A DNA stretch of 8,112 nucleotides from Akkermansiaceae bacterium (GCA_023301335.1 JALZVA010000014.1:1-8112); one strand, 5' to 3'; shown: positions 1 to 7,648, counted from the first letter of the stretch. Numbers and translations: made by a program. The notes: generated by a model from the letters alone, not told the origin.

Positions 1-1728
1 GGCGTTTTCTTCGATGCCCTCGGTAAGCTCTACCTGATAGATGGCGGTGACGGAATGACCTGCACCGATTTCTCCAGCATCAACTTTATCATTGGCAAAG
101 TCTTCTGTTTCAAGCTTTCTGTTGGCGTAGCCAATGAGGCGGTAGGAGGCAACGCTGTCTTCTTTAAAGATCGCCTGGATTTTGACATCCTTAGCAATGG
201 TTTGGAGAGTGCCTCCGATGTTTTTAACTAAGACGCGATAGGCTTCTGCATCAGTGTCAATGTAGCTATAGTTTCCATTTCCATGATTGGTAATGGATTC
301 TAACATCTTGTCATTGAGATTGCCTCTGCCAAAACCTAAGACACTAATCTCTACGCCTTTTTTAGCCTTCTCTTTGACGAGCTCAGTGAGGTGAGAGGAG
401 TTAGAAATACCAACATTAAAGTCTCCGTCAGTGGCTAAGATAATACGGCTAATACCTTCTTCCGTTTGATTCTCTGTAGCGAGGTCGTAGGCTAGCTGGA
501 GACCAGAGGCTCCGTTAGTAGAGCCTTTAGGAGCCATGTCTTGTAGCACGGATGCGATTCTTAGTTTGTTCTGGTCTGTGAGCTTAGTGGGAGAGAGGGC
601 TATCCCTGAGTTCCCTGCATACGTGACAATGCTGAGAGTGTCTTTCTCATTCATCGTTTTCACCAGTTTGGTTAATGCGCTTTGTAGTAAGGGGAGCTTG
701 TCAGGAGCTGCCATAGAGCCAGAGGTGTCGATGAGGAACACGAGGTTAGCAGGCTTCCTGTCGGCATTATCTACCTTCTTCCCTTGGAGGCCAATCTTGA
801 CTAAGTGATGCTCTGTATTCCATGGACAGCTTGACTGCTCGACATGGATCGAGAAGGGATGCATATCTGTAGGCTGTGCGTAGTCGTAGGAGAAATAGTT
901 GATCATTTCTTCTATTCTCACAGAGTTGGGGTGAGGTTTAACACCCGCGTTTAGGGAACGACGTAGCTGGGAGTAGGATGCGGTATCCACATCTACAGAA
1001 AACGTGGAGATAGGATTTTTAGACGTAAGAGTAGGTTCGTTATCTGTTAGGTTTGAATAACGATCTCCGTGATCTTGCTCAGTAATAGGAAAGGGAATCT
1101 GCTTGCTTAGCTGTCTTTCGCGTTTTTTTCCCGTGTCTCTAAAATTAGAACGATGAGCAAATGCATCTTCTCTCCCTAAAATTTGAATTTCAGGTTTACC
1201 TGAAGATAGAGCACCAGGGGAAGACTCTTTTTTTAGTGAAAGAATTTCTTCTGTGAGATTTTTGCTTTCTTTAAATTTTTCCATATGGTCTGCTAAATGT
1301 GACTCATCAGCGTTAACGGAAAGCTGGGAGCTTAGGCTTGAAGAGTCGAATTTTTCAGACGATTTAGTAACTTTGCGAGTGATAGCGTCATGGTCTTTTT
1401 TTGCTTTACTGGCGATGGGGGGAAATGAAGGCTGAGTTTCCTCTTCGTATAGTGTTTCGGTTTGAGCCTCGTGGATGGCAACGCTTTGGTCAATTTGGGG
1501 ATTTTGAGTAGCCACATACCATCCGATACCTGTGACGGCTAGCACCGCCACGGAGGCGGCAGCATAGCGTGGCCAAGCGTTTACCTTATGGGCTGAAGGC
1601 ATGTGCTGAGTGCCATGTGCAGGATCGATCTCATGGAGCACGGAGTCGATGAATGCGGAATCTGAGTCAGCACCTTTTTCGTGATGCTCTTTGAGGAGGG
1701 TGTCGATTAATAGTTCTTCTTTTTTCAT
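1..1728 (-). CDS. Membrane-anchored von Willebrand factor A protein, YfbK-like (3' end outside window)
   Basis: 576 codons are visible, starting at the ATG complementary to 1726-1728; the C-terminus lies beyond the window. Residues 1-52 are a charged, probably cytoplasmic segment. Residues 55-72 form one hydrophobic helix. Residues 75-235 are a polar, low-complexity linker. Residues about 238-325 match the domain that precedes vWA in YfbK proteins (NPISTFSVDVDTASY at 238-252). The vWA domain spans about 327-500 with a complete MIDAS metal site: DTSGSM at 334-339, T404 in KGSTNG, and D434 in ATDGD. The YfbK C-terminal domain (DUF3520-like) begins near 508 and is cut off. Such proteins are often labelled calcium-activated chloride channel-like, but the function is unproven; metal-dependent protein binding outside the inner membrane is the safest reading. 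The gene starts 15 bp after the sigma factor gene and is probably co-transcribed with it. By inference, the N-terminal segment could bind the sigma factor. No clear Shine-Dalgarno is seen. Confidence 0.9.
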   Translation of the reverse strand, partial: MKKEELLIDTLLKEHHEKGADSDSAFIDSVLHEIDPAHGTQHMPSAHKVNAWPRYAAASVAVLAVTGIGWYVATQNPQIDQSVAIHEAQTETLYEEETQPSFPPIASKAKKDHDAITRKVTKSSEKFDSSSLSSQLSVNADESHLADHMEKFKESKNLTEEILSLKKESSPGALSSGKPEIQILGREDAFAHRSNFRDTGKKRERQLSKQIPFPITEQDHGDRYSNLTDNEPTLTSKNPISTFSVDVDTASYSQLRRSLNAGVKPHPNSVRIEEMINYFSYDYAQPTDMHPFSIHVEQSSCPWNTEHHLVKIGLQGKKVDNADRKPANLVFLIDTSGSMAAPDKLPLLQSALTKLVKTMNEKDTLSIVTYAGNSGIALSPTKLTDQNKLRIASVLQDMAPKGSTNGASGLQLAYDLATENQTEEGISRIILATDGDFNVGISNSSHLTELVKEKAKKGVEISVLGFGRGNLNDKMLESITNHGNGNYSYIDTDAEAYRVLVKNIGGTLQTIAKDVKIQAIFKEDSVASYRLIGYANRKLETEDFANDKVDAGEIGAGHSVTAIYQVELTEGIEENA

Positions 1729-1743
1729 TTTCTTGAGGGTGGG

Positions 1744-2274
1744 TTATTGATTTTCAATACAGGATTTGAGGGCTGAGCGGGCACGCTCGAGTCGTTTTCT
1801 TAAGGCGCTGGGCTGACAGCCAATACGCTCTGCGGCTTCTTCCGTAGAGTAACCTTCTCCATAGTAGTTAGAGACGGCCTCAGCCATGGCTTCAGGAAGC
1901 TTCTGGAGACAGGATTCTAAAGTTTGGAAAATAGCGGGGCCTCCAGTGAGACCGATAACTTCCCAGTTCTTCAGCGTGTTTTCTAGATATTCTAGCGTTT
2001 CTTCATCTAAGGGAGTTTCTCTATTAGATTTGCGTAACCATTCCCGCCATTTATTACGGATGATTCCGCGCATCCAGGCAGGGAAGTCTCTGGTGATATC
2101 AAACACATCAATGTTCTTCCATGCCGAGACAAAGGCGTCTTGGGCGATGTCATTGGCATGATGAGGGTCTTTGGTCAAACTCCGTGCGTAGAGAAGCATG
2201 TCGCGATGGTGCTCTTGCAGAAGAGTGGTAAAGTGTTGGAGTTTATCCATAGGTAGTTGGGTCTGTGCATGCAT
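1744..2274 (-). CDS. ECF-like RNA polymerase sigma factor, Rhodopirellula/Verrucomicrobium type
   Basis: This is a 176-residue sigma-70 family factor with only regions 2 and 4, the ECF layout. Region 2 covers about residues 14-85, with NDIAQDAFVSAWKNI at 41-55 (core-binding and -10 recognition part) and FPAWMRGIIRNKWREWLRK at 64-82. Region 4 covers about 118-174, with the helix-turn-helix around GYSTEEAAERIGCQPSALRK at 141-160. The helix-turn-helix is followed by the typical basic RLERARSALK helix that would contact a -35 element. The pattern resembles the family seen in planctomycetes and verrucomicrobia (TIGR02989, from memory). The ATG complementary to 2272-2274 is the first start. An alternative at 2250 (MDKLQHF) would fit family starts equally well, and neither has a Shine-Dalgarno. 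The gene is the first of an operon with the vWA membrane protein. It is divergent from the large cassette-A-like gene, which makes that gene or its own promoter possible targets, though no paired ECF promoter motif could be identified. Confidence 0.92.
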   Translation of the reverse strand: MHAQTQLPMDKLQHFTTLLQEHHRDMLLYARSLTKDPHHANDIAQDAFVSAWKNIDVFDITRDFPAWMRGIIRNKWREWLRKSNRETPLDEETLEYLENTLKNWEVIGLTGGPAIFQTLESCLQKLPEAMAEAVSNYYGEGYSTEEAAERIGCQPSALRKRLERARSALKSCIENQ

Positions 2275-2291
2275 CTATACAGGTAATAGAT
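2273..2291. repeat. Inverted repeat overlapping the sigma factor start
   Basis: ATCTAT (2273-2278) and ATAGAT (2286-2291) form a perfect 6 bp inverted repeat with a 7 base spacer. The repeat covers the end of the upstream start codon of the sigma gene and its leader. It could be an operator or a small RNA hairpin limiting initiation. The arms are short and AT-rich, so it may be chance. Confidence 0.35.
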
Positions 2292-2307
2292 AGAAAGCTG
2301 GTGTTTT

Positions 2308-2336
2308 GTGACATCGGGTAGGTAAATTTTTATAAA
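2308..2336 (+). promoter_or_regulatory. Sigma-70-type promoter for the large cassette-A-like gene
   Basis: GTGACA at 2308-2313 matches five of six bases of the -35 consensus. TATAAA at 2331-2336 matches five of six bases of the -10 consensus. The spacer is exactly 17 bp. A transcript would start near 2343, leaving a leader of about 55 bases to the Shine-Dalgarno region and about 100 to the preferred ATG. It lies in the divergent region shared with the sigma factor operon. No convincing promoter was found for the opposite direction. Confidence 0.6.
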
Positions 2337-2388
2337 AAAGAATAGATGATTTCTTAAAATTGATCAAACAAGCCTTTTAAAACTTGTC

Positions 2389-2396
2389 AAGGAGGG
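2389..2396 (+). promoter_or_regulatory. Strong Shine-Dalgarno AAGGAGGG, oddly placed
   Basis: This is the only near-perfect ribosome binding site noticed in the window. It ends 7 bases before an ATG at 2404 that opens a five-codon ORF. It lies 3 bases before an in-frame TTG at 2400 of the big gene, which is unusually tight. It is 48 bases from the ATG at 2445, the start best supported by protein features. Confidence 0.75.
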
Positions 2397-2403
2397 TATT
2401 TGT

Positions 2404-2421
2404 ATGCTTTATACTCGTTGA
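2404..2421 (+). CDS. Possible five-codon upstream ORF (MLYTR)
   Basis: ATG CTT TAT ACT CGT TGA follows the AAGGAGGG site at near-ideal spacing, in a different frame from the large gene. It ends 23 bases before the ATG at 2445. If translated, ribosomes could reinitiate at the main ATG, where only a weak AGG (2435-2437) is present. This is a prediction from spacing alone; so short an ORF can occur by chance. Confidence 0.35.
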   Translation: MLYTR

Positions 2422-2444
2422 TTTTTAATGTGTTAGGTTGTTTT

Positions 2445-5400
2445 ATGTATCTTCCTCGAAAGAAAATAGAGAGTAAGTATTCTGGATTTGCGATCGTTGC
2501 AGCGATTTCGATTCTTTCTTTGCTGGTGATGCTAGCGCTTGCCTTTGTCTCACTAGCCACGCAGGTTTCAAGATTTGAGAACGACGGCACCCATAGAGAT
2601 AGAGCCAGAGCAAATGCAAGGTTAGCCTTGGCTGAAGCCTTATCACTACTGCAGGCAACGATGGGAAAAGACCAATCCGTGTGTGCAGAGGCGGCAATTA
2701 TTGAATCGCCTAATGACCCGAGCACAGCACAGGATGAAACAGCTTTTCTAAAAAATAGACATTGGTTGGGTGCGTGGAAGACGAGCTACACACATGGAGG
2801 GCGAGAGTGGCCAGTGGTAGGTAAGCTTCCTGATATTGCTTCAGATAGTTCTGCCCCTTATCAATATAAAGGGATTTATAATGATTTGAGGAACGGAAGT
2901 GGAAACTGGAAGGAGGATTTATTTCAGGGTTGGTTAGTGAGTGGAGATCCGACCTTTTTACAAGAGATGAGCTCGTCTGATAGGGCATTCTCTGGGGATC
3001 TTACGTCTAGTGTTAAAATGGTGGGGGAATATTTTTTAGCAAATGGGAATGGAGGTAACGAAGTGATCGTTCCCTTGGTAGATATCCATGACTCAGCTGG
3101 TCCGCTCACAGGAAGGTATGGATTCTGGGTATCTAACAATAATCTAAAGGCAAATATAGCTTCCTTTGCGGAAGAGACGGCATCACTAGGTGGAGATAGA
3201 GAAGTGAGTGTGAAAAATGACCCTGGGGCAGTCTTGGCAGGAGCGTCAAGAGAGGATGCGTTTGACCACTTCTTTGAAGATACTGAGCAGGATTTCTATA
3301 AAATCATAAGCTATGATTCACTGAGCCTAGGATTTCCCTCTGCACGTGATGCGTTTAAAGAAAAATTTCATGATTTCACGAACTACGCTTACGGAATGCA
3401 GGTGAATGTGCAGCAGGGAGGGTTTAAGCGTGATTTGACGCCTTTGCTATTAGGTGAAAGAGGAAAAGAAACGGTAAATTTTCCGTTGCCGTTAGATACG
3501 AGAGGGGTTCCGATTACAGATCATGCGAGATATCCATTTTGTTCAGACTTTGGAATCATCCCGGGGGAGAGGCATGGAGTGATCAATCCCACTTTTGATG
3601 CCCTCAGAGACTGGGGTCAGTTATCCTACATGCCGGGATTAGCCGCAGAGAGTGTAGAGGCAGAGTATTCTTTTTCCGTAGGATCGGTGAAATTACGTAA
3701 TGGCTTAAAGTGGGCACGAGGAATCTCTGACGGCTATGCAGTAGAGCCATCGAAATGGGCAGCGGGCGCACCTAAAGTGCATCCTGTGATGACAGAGGCG
3801 AGCTGGCATATGGGATTTTCGTATAAAGGCACGCCGCCAGACTCGAACTTCCGTTTTCATTTAGCCCCACGTGTGGTTCTCTGGAATCCTTATGCAGTAA
3901 AAGTAAAAATGCCAAAAATGGCGGTGCTCTTACCGAATGCATTTAAAAAATATAACAATCTAGGGATCGCGACTGCGGACGATACACGGGTGAAATTCCT
4001 TGTGGAAGATGAGCATGCGGAGGCTCTAAAAGCACATCCATCTCTGACGGCTATACCTGAAGTGGTGAACTGGTCGAAGGCTACCGAGGCATGGAATAGT
4101 ATTGGTGCAGGTGCGAGCGGGAGTTTTTATAGCTTCTCTGTGAATAGCAATGTGTTTGGGGCAGAGAGTTGGGCACCGAGGAATAGGTACTTAGCTTTTG
4201 AAATCGAGGCTACAGAATTTAAGCCCGGGCAGTGTCTCGTTTTTTCTCCTAAGGTCAGAACAGATGTAGAAGTGGCAGGCGTAGATACGAATCTAAAAAA
4301 ATATGACGAAGCGCGCGTGTCTAACAATACACTATCTGCACGTGAGCAGTTCGGCTATGATCATTTTATCAGTGAGTCAGAATTCCCTGGGACACAAATT
4401 CGCGTAGGCTCGCTCTCTGCTGCAAGTGAATTAACGGTTGAAGAGTCAGAGAAATTTTTTCAGCACATAGATTTTTCAAAGGTGTTTAGGTATAGAATGA
4501 CAGGGAGCACGCATATGAACCCACATGCTATTCTTAAGCATTCTAGGGCTGGAGAGTTTAATGTGAGTGGAGACACAATGGCAAGCTCTCCTGATTTTCT
4601 CACCGTGCAGACAATTAATTGTGGGCAGGGAGGAACTGAGGGTGGTGAAATACAGCTGAATAACATTTTTGTAGAGAATGTGAATACGGCTCTGGAAGAT
4701 TCTGATAGAAACCCTCGAATTAGGTTTCCAAGGCGATTCCAAATGGGAGTAAAGCTAGCGTGGTTAGATGAGTCTGGCTATGAAGGGAACGCACAAGAAT
4801 CGTATCGACACCACCCAACTACAGGATTTAAGGATGGGGGAGACAGTGTGTTCTTTAAGCCTGCTATCATAGCCTATGGGAATGTGCGCTCGTCTATTAT
4901 CACGCGTGCTCCTCACCAGTTTACCTATGCGTCTTTATACGCGTATGGAGCCGGATCTTGGATGGCCAGCTATGCAAGCCCGTCGCCAAGTGAGATTGCA
5001 GAGCTGCCTTTGATCAACTCCGATGGCCTCTTCACTAAAAACCCTTTCGGTTCAGCCTCTCAGTTGCCTCCTGAAGGAAGGGCGGTGATGTTTGATCTTC
5101 CTGATCCTGAATACGGCACGCTTTCACTGGGGGCCTTACGGCACGCTGGGCTTTCGCCTTTCTCCTGGCATCCATCCTACATTGTGGGGAATTCTCTGTT
5201 ACCTCTCTCCGCACCTAGTGCTTATAGTGCACATCCGGTGCTTGAGGAACGCTATAGATTTTCTTCTTATGAAGAAAGCACCGTGTCTAACAGTTTCGAT
5301 TATTGGGTTGGAGGGGTGAGGCGACCCAATGCTAGTGTCTCTGCGCAGGATCGATACTGGGGTGAATATCCAGATCACTCCACGAGTGTCGTGACTTGGG

Positions 5401-6674
5401 GAGCCGCCACGGGAACCAACTCTCAATTTTTTGGTCTCACGAATAATGAATCGCTCTTATCTAATGGATCGGAAGCGATAACAAAAAATATAGTCTCAAC
5501 GCGGATCGACTCGGAAGATGAAATTTTAGATTACGATATTTCCTACGAAGTGAATCAGAATCTATTTGATGCGTATTTTATATCAGGGATGAAGGTCGAT
5601 ACCTCAAGCCTAGTGATGAATTGGAGTTCAGAAGAGGGACTACATCAAAGTGGCTATAGGTATAATCCCTATGCAGCATATTCCATGTCTGAGGCCTCCT
5701 CTGCACTTGAAGCATCACCTGAAGGACTCGCTTTTGGATTTTGGAATAATGGTTATTTGTTCTCCTCAGAAGCACAGTTCAATGTAAATAGTGTTTCCGT
5801 AGATGCCTGGACAGCGGTGCTATCTGGGACGAGGAATAGAGGAAGGGAGACACAGGAAAGTAATTTAACGGGTGCGTCCACATTATCCTACCTAACTGCG
5901 GATGTGCTAGAGGATACCTTAGAAAGTGATTATCACGTTGTGTCTCGTATAAAGAAGCCCATCAGAGGGGATCGGACAGAGGATCAAAGCCCGTATGCAC
6001 AACAAGCTTATGATGGATCCAGAGTCTTAACAGATCAAGAAGTGCGTTTACTAGCAGAGTGTATTGTCTTCGAGGTGAAAAGCAGAGGCCCATTTCTGTC
6101 TTTAGCAGATTTTGTGAATCGCCGGCTAGGAAGCACAGGAAGTGAAGCGGAAAGAATGGGGGCATTAGAGTCCGCGATCCAGCGTAGTGGATTGAATGCA
6201 AACATAGAAATTCCCGCATTCAACACGACCACTAACCTTGGGACACCTAACGGGCGTTATCAATACAATGTGGCAAACGCATGGAAGCCAGATTACACCT
6301 TACAGGTGAATTCCCTTACGTGGGGATCTCCTAGCTCGATCACGCAGGGCGATATTCTCTCCCCCATTGCTCCTCAGCTAGCAGTGAGAGGGGAGACCTA
6401 CACGGTGAGAGCCTATGGGCAATCGGTGAGTAAGGGCAAAATCGTAGCAGAGGCTTACCTAGAGGTTACAGTGGTCCGCACTCCTGAGTACATGCAGAGT
6501 TTAAATTTGAATGGGGTATCAAATGGGGTAGCTGACAGAGCCACGAAAGCATCTATCTTGATAGATCCCGCAAGTGGTAAATTAACGGCTAACGCACTGA
6601 GTGCAGGAAATAAAAAATGGGGAAGACGGTTTAAAATAATCTCAATGCGATGGATGAGTGAAAATGAAATATAA
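2445..6674 (+). CDS. Verru_Chthon cassette protein A-like giant protein with prepilin-like N-terminus
   Basis: This is a 1409-residue protein. Residues 1-13 are a short basic leader (RKKIESKYS), followed by G14-F15 and a hydrophobic stretch at about 15-40 (FAIVAAISILSLLVMLALAF), as in prepilin-like proteins. The usual Glu5 of type IV pilins is absent. The rest appears extracytoplasmic. Landmarks that match my memory of the cassette A family are ALRDWGQLSYM (386-396), PRVVLWNPYAV (475-485), FLSLADFVNRRL (1217-1228), GDILSPIAPQL (from 1302), VRAYG (1321-1325) and the C-terminal end FKIISMRWMSENEI. The FLSLADFVNR stretch recalls the helix-hairpin region of the large minor pseudopilin GspK; that link is only an analogy. 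The expected partners B, C and D are absent nearby. The ATG at 2445 was chosen because it gives a normal leader. A TTG at 2400, close to the strong Shine-Dalgarno, would add 15 mostly hydrophobic residues. The role is unknown; surface assembly or secretion is inferred. Confidence 0.8.
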   Translation: MYLPRKKIESKYSGFAIVAAISILSLLVMLALAFVSLATQVSRFENDGTHRDRARANARLALAEALSLLQATMGKDQSVCAEAAIIESPNDPSTAQDETAFLKNRHWLGAWKTSYTHGGREWPVVGKLPDIASDSSAPYQYKGIYNDLRNGSGNWKEDLFQGWLVSGDPTFLQEMSSSDRAFSGDLTSSVKMVGEYFLANGNGGNEVIVPLVDIHDSAGPLTGRYGFWVSNNNLKANIASFAEETASLGGDREVSVKNDPGAVLAGASREDAFDHFFEDTEQDFYKIISYDSLSLGFPSARDAFKEKFHDFTNYAYGMQVNVQQGGFKRDLTPLLLGERGKETVNFPLPLDTRGVPITDHARYPFCSDFGIIPGERHGVINPTFDALRDWGQLSYMPGLAAESVEAEYSFSVGSVKLRNGLKWARGISDGYAVEPSKWAAGAPKVHPVMTEASWHMGFSYKGTPPDSNFRFHLAPRVVLWNPYAVKVKMPKMAVLLPNAFKKYNNLGIATADDTRVKFLVEDEHAEALKAHPSLTAIPEVVNWSKATEAWNSIGAGASGSFYSFSVNSNVFGAESWAPRNRYLAFEIEATEFKPGQCLVFSPKVRTDVEVAGVDTNLKKYDEARVSNNTLSAREQFGYDHFISESEFPGTQIRVGSLSAASELTVEESEKFFQHIDFSKVFRYRMTGSTHMNPHAILKHSRAGEFNVSGDTMASSPDFLTVQTINCGQGGTEGGEIQLNNIFVENVNTALEDSDRNPRIRFPRRFQMGVKLAWLDESGYEGNAQESYRHHPTTGFKDGGDSVFFKPAIIAYGNVRSSIITRAPHQFTYASLYAYGAGSWMASYASPSPSEIAELPLINSDGLFTKNPFGSASQLPPEGRAVMFDLPDPEYGTLSLGALRHAGLSPFSWHPSYIVGNSLLPLSAPSAYSAHPVLEERYRFSSYEESTVSNSFDYWVGGVRRPNASVSAQDRYWGEYPDHSTSVVTWGAATGTNSQFFGLTNNESLLSNGSEAITKNIVSTRIDSEDEILDYDISYEVNQNLFDAYFISGMKVDTSSLVMNWSSEEGLHQSGYRYNPYAAYSMSEASSALEASPEGLAFGFWNNGYLFSSEAQFNVNSVSVDAWTAVLSGTRNRGRETQESNLTGASTLSYLTADVLEDTLESDYHVVSRIKKPIRGDRTEDQSPYAQQAYDGSRVLTDQEVRLLAECIVFEVKSRGPFLSLADFVNRRLGSTGSEAERMGALESAIQRSGLNANIEIPAFNTTTNLGTPNGRYQYNVANAWKPDYTLQVNSLTWGSPSSITQGDILSPIAPQLAVRGETYTVRAYGQSVSKGKIVAEAYLEVTVVRTPEYMQSLNLNGVSNGVADRATKASILIDPASGKLTANALSAGNKKWGRRFKIISMRWMSENEI

Positions 6675-7428
6675 AAAGCTTATTTTTTTGTTAGGGTGTA
6701 TGATTTCTCTGTTATTGGGGAAGGAGAAACAGGTGACGCCGAGAGAAGAGGCGCACCTTGCGATTGTCGCAGTGGGAGGGCGACCTGAGATAGAGGCACT
6801 AGCCAAGGGAGAAGATACAGTGCTGCCTCCGCAGTTGCTCTTTACCCGCAGTGCTAATGGGGAAAAATTACGTTACGTACTAGGGCTGAATGGAGCTCCT
6901 GTTTTTCAAAAAGTGCCAGCGGAAAGAGCCCTCGAATTAAAGAAAAAAGTAGAGCCTCAGAGGAGTGAGCAGCAGCATTATACATGGACAGATCCTCTTC
7001 TAGCAGGTTCACGTTCGATTCTATTCCTTAGGCCTTCGAATGAACCTCCTGGAGAATGGGAAGGGGCACCGAAAATGGATCTGGTGAATATAGACACAGG
7101 TGTGTTGAAAAGAAAAAACCTATGTATTAAAAATTTTACCAAAATTAAACTGGAAGTAAAAATTGGAGAGAAAAGGGAAGTCATCCCTGCTGAATCTTTC
7201 GTAGCTATAAAGATTACAAAAAATCAGCAAGAATATATCAATTTGAGGGTTACAGAAGCAAAGGAAAATAAAGAAATATTAGTGCAGAGTGCTGTAAAAA
7301 TCTCTCCCCACTATTTCAATGTGTGCATCCTTTATGAAACAAATCCGAAAACCAACAGAGGAAAAAAAATGGGTCTTTATAAAGCCACGGTCAAAAAGCC
7401 TAAGAGAGTTACAGATGAGGATAGATGA
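6664..7428 (+). CDS. Exported protein of unknown function, coupled to the cassette-A-like gene
   Basis: This is a 254-residue protein (256 from the in-frame GTG at 6658). The N-terminus MKYKKLIFLLGCMISLLLG is a signal sequence: basic residues, then a hydrophobic core. LLGC at 9-12 resembles a lipobox, but the hydrophobic run before the cysteine is very short, so lipoprotein status is uncertain. The rest has no domain I recognise. The middle is rich in Pro and Trp (YTWTDPL, PPGEWEG). The C-terminal half is Lys-rich, with alternating patterns suggestive of beta strands (KIKLEVKIGEKREV), and its codons become strikingly A-rich after about 7100. The start lies inside the last codons of the preceding gene (11 base overlap from the ATG), which implies translational coupling and a shared role, perhaps as an exported partner of the large protein. 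Confidence 0.8.
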   Translation: MKYKKLIFLLGCMISLLLGKEKQVTPREEAHLAIVAVGGRPEIEALAKGEDTVLPPQLLFTRSANGEKLRYVLGLNGAPVFQKVPAERALELKKKVEPQRSEQQHYTWTDPLLAGSRSILFLRPSNEPPGEWEGAPKMDLVNIDTGVLKRKNLCIKNFTKIKLEVKIGEKREVIPAESFVAIKITKNQQEYINLRVTEAKENKEILVQSAVKISPHYFNVCILYETNPKTNRGKKMGLYKATVKKPKRVTDEDR

Positions 7429-7437
7429 GGTCAATGT

Positions 7438-7443
7438 TATGAT
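7438..7443 (+). promoter_or_regulatory. Possible -10 element ahead of the structured gap
   Basis: TATGAT matches five of six consensus bases just after the stop of the preceding gene. The hexamer 17 bp upstream (ATGAGG at 7415-7420) is a poor -35. If used, a transcript from about 7450 to the terminator at 7645 would be near 195 bases. Confidence 0.25.
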
Positions 7444-7645
7444 ATGCTGACGCGCTTTGAGATAACCGTGCTCGTCCGCTTACCTTACCCTACCAAGATC
7501 TGTCTTCACTGCTTGGTTCTGTTGCATGCTGACATTCAGCAATCAGAAGACAAAATTCTGTCTGGCGTTTGTGTGAAGTAGGTTCAAGTCTGCTGTCTGT
7601 CCTACTTAAGAGTAGCAATGGGTGTAAATAACCGATTGCTTTTTT
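7444..7645 (+). ncRNA. Candidate structured RNA or leader in the 241 bp gap
   Basis: The gap 7429-7669 has no credible ORF but holds successive inverted repeats. These are ACCAAG/CTTGGT (7492-7497 and 7512-7517), TGCTGA/TCAGCA around a 3-base loop (7527-7541), AGACA/TGTCT (7548-7552 and 7559-7563) and AAGTAGG/CCTACTT (7576-7582 and 7601-7607). A terminator-like hairpin follows. ATGCTGAC occurs twice (7444-7451 and 7526-7533), so TCAGCA could pair with either copy. CTGTCT occurs three times (7500, 7558, 7593). It does not match any riboswitch, 6S, SRP, tmRNA or RNase P consensus I can recall. It could be a small RNA, a leader controlling the phosphatase gene, or only the untranslated 3' end of the upstream operon. 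Confidence 0.35.
7614..7645 (+). terminator. Rho-independent terminator-like hairpin
   Basis: AGCAAT (7614-7619) pairs with ATTGCT (7635-7640). After a G/G mismatch, GGT (7621-7623) pairs with ACC (7631-7633) around a 7 base loop, and a run of six T follows (7640-7645). The stem is not GC-rich, so its strength is moderate. It would end the cassette-A operon or a transcript of the gap, and it lies only 24 bases before the phosphatase start. Confidence 0.6.
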
Positions 7646-7648
7646 CAG

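Noticed and set aside
536..808. Open frame on the plus strand inside the vWA gene, and similar frames opposite the giant gene
   Set aside because: They lie fully within well-supported genes on the other strand or frame, have no start signals and no protein-like motifs, and are shadows.
2400..2444. TTG start at 2400 for the giant protein
   Set aside because: It adds a hydrophobic 15-residue stretch before an otherwise normal prepilin-like leader, uses a weak codon and sits only 3 bases from the Shine-Dalgarno. Kept as an alternative, not the preferred start.
6664..6726. Lipoprotein signal (LLGC) in the small exported protein
   Set aside because: Only about six hydrophobic residues precede the cysteine and the hydrophobic stretch continues after it, so an ordinary signal peptide or anchor is as likely.
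7414..7430. Direct repeat GATGAGG with 10 bp period at the end of the small gene
   Set aside because: Two short copies spanning a stop codon; no sign that they are part of a larger array or operator.
7446..7470. GCTGACGCGC and AACCGT resembling part of a cobalamin riboswitch core
   Set aside because: The two pieces are separated by extra bases, the B12 box and other conserved blocks are missing, and the downstream gene has no link to cobalamin.
7581..7590. GGTTCAAGTC resembling a tRNA or tmRNA T-arm
   Set aside because: The flanking bases do not form a T-stem, and no acceptor stem, anticodon arm or CCA end can be built around it.
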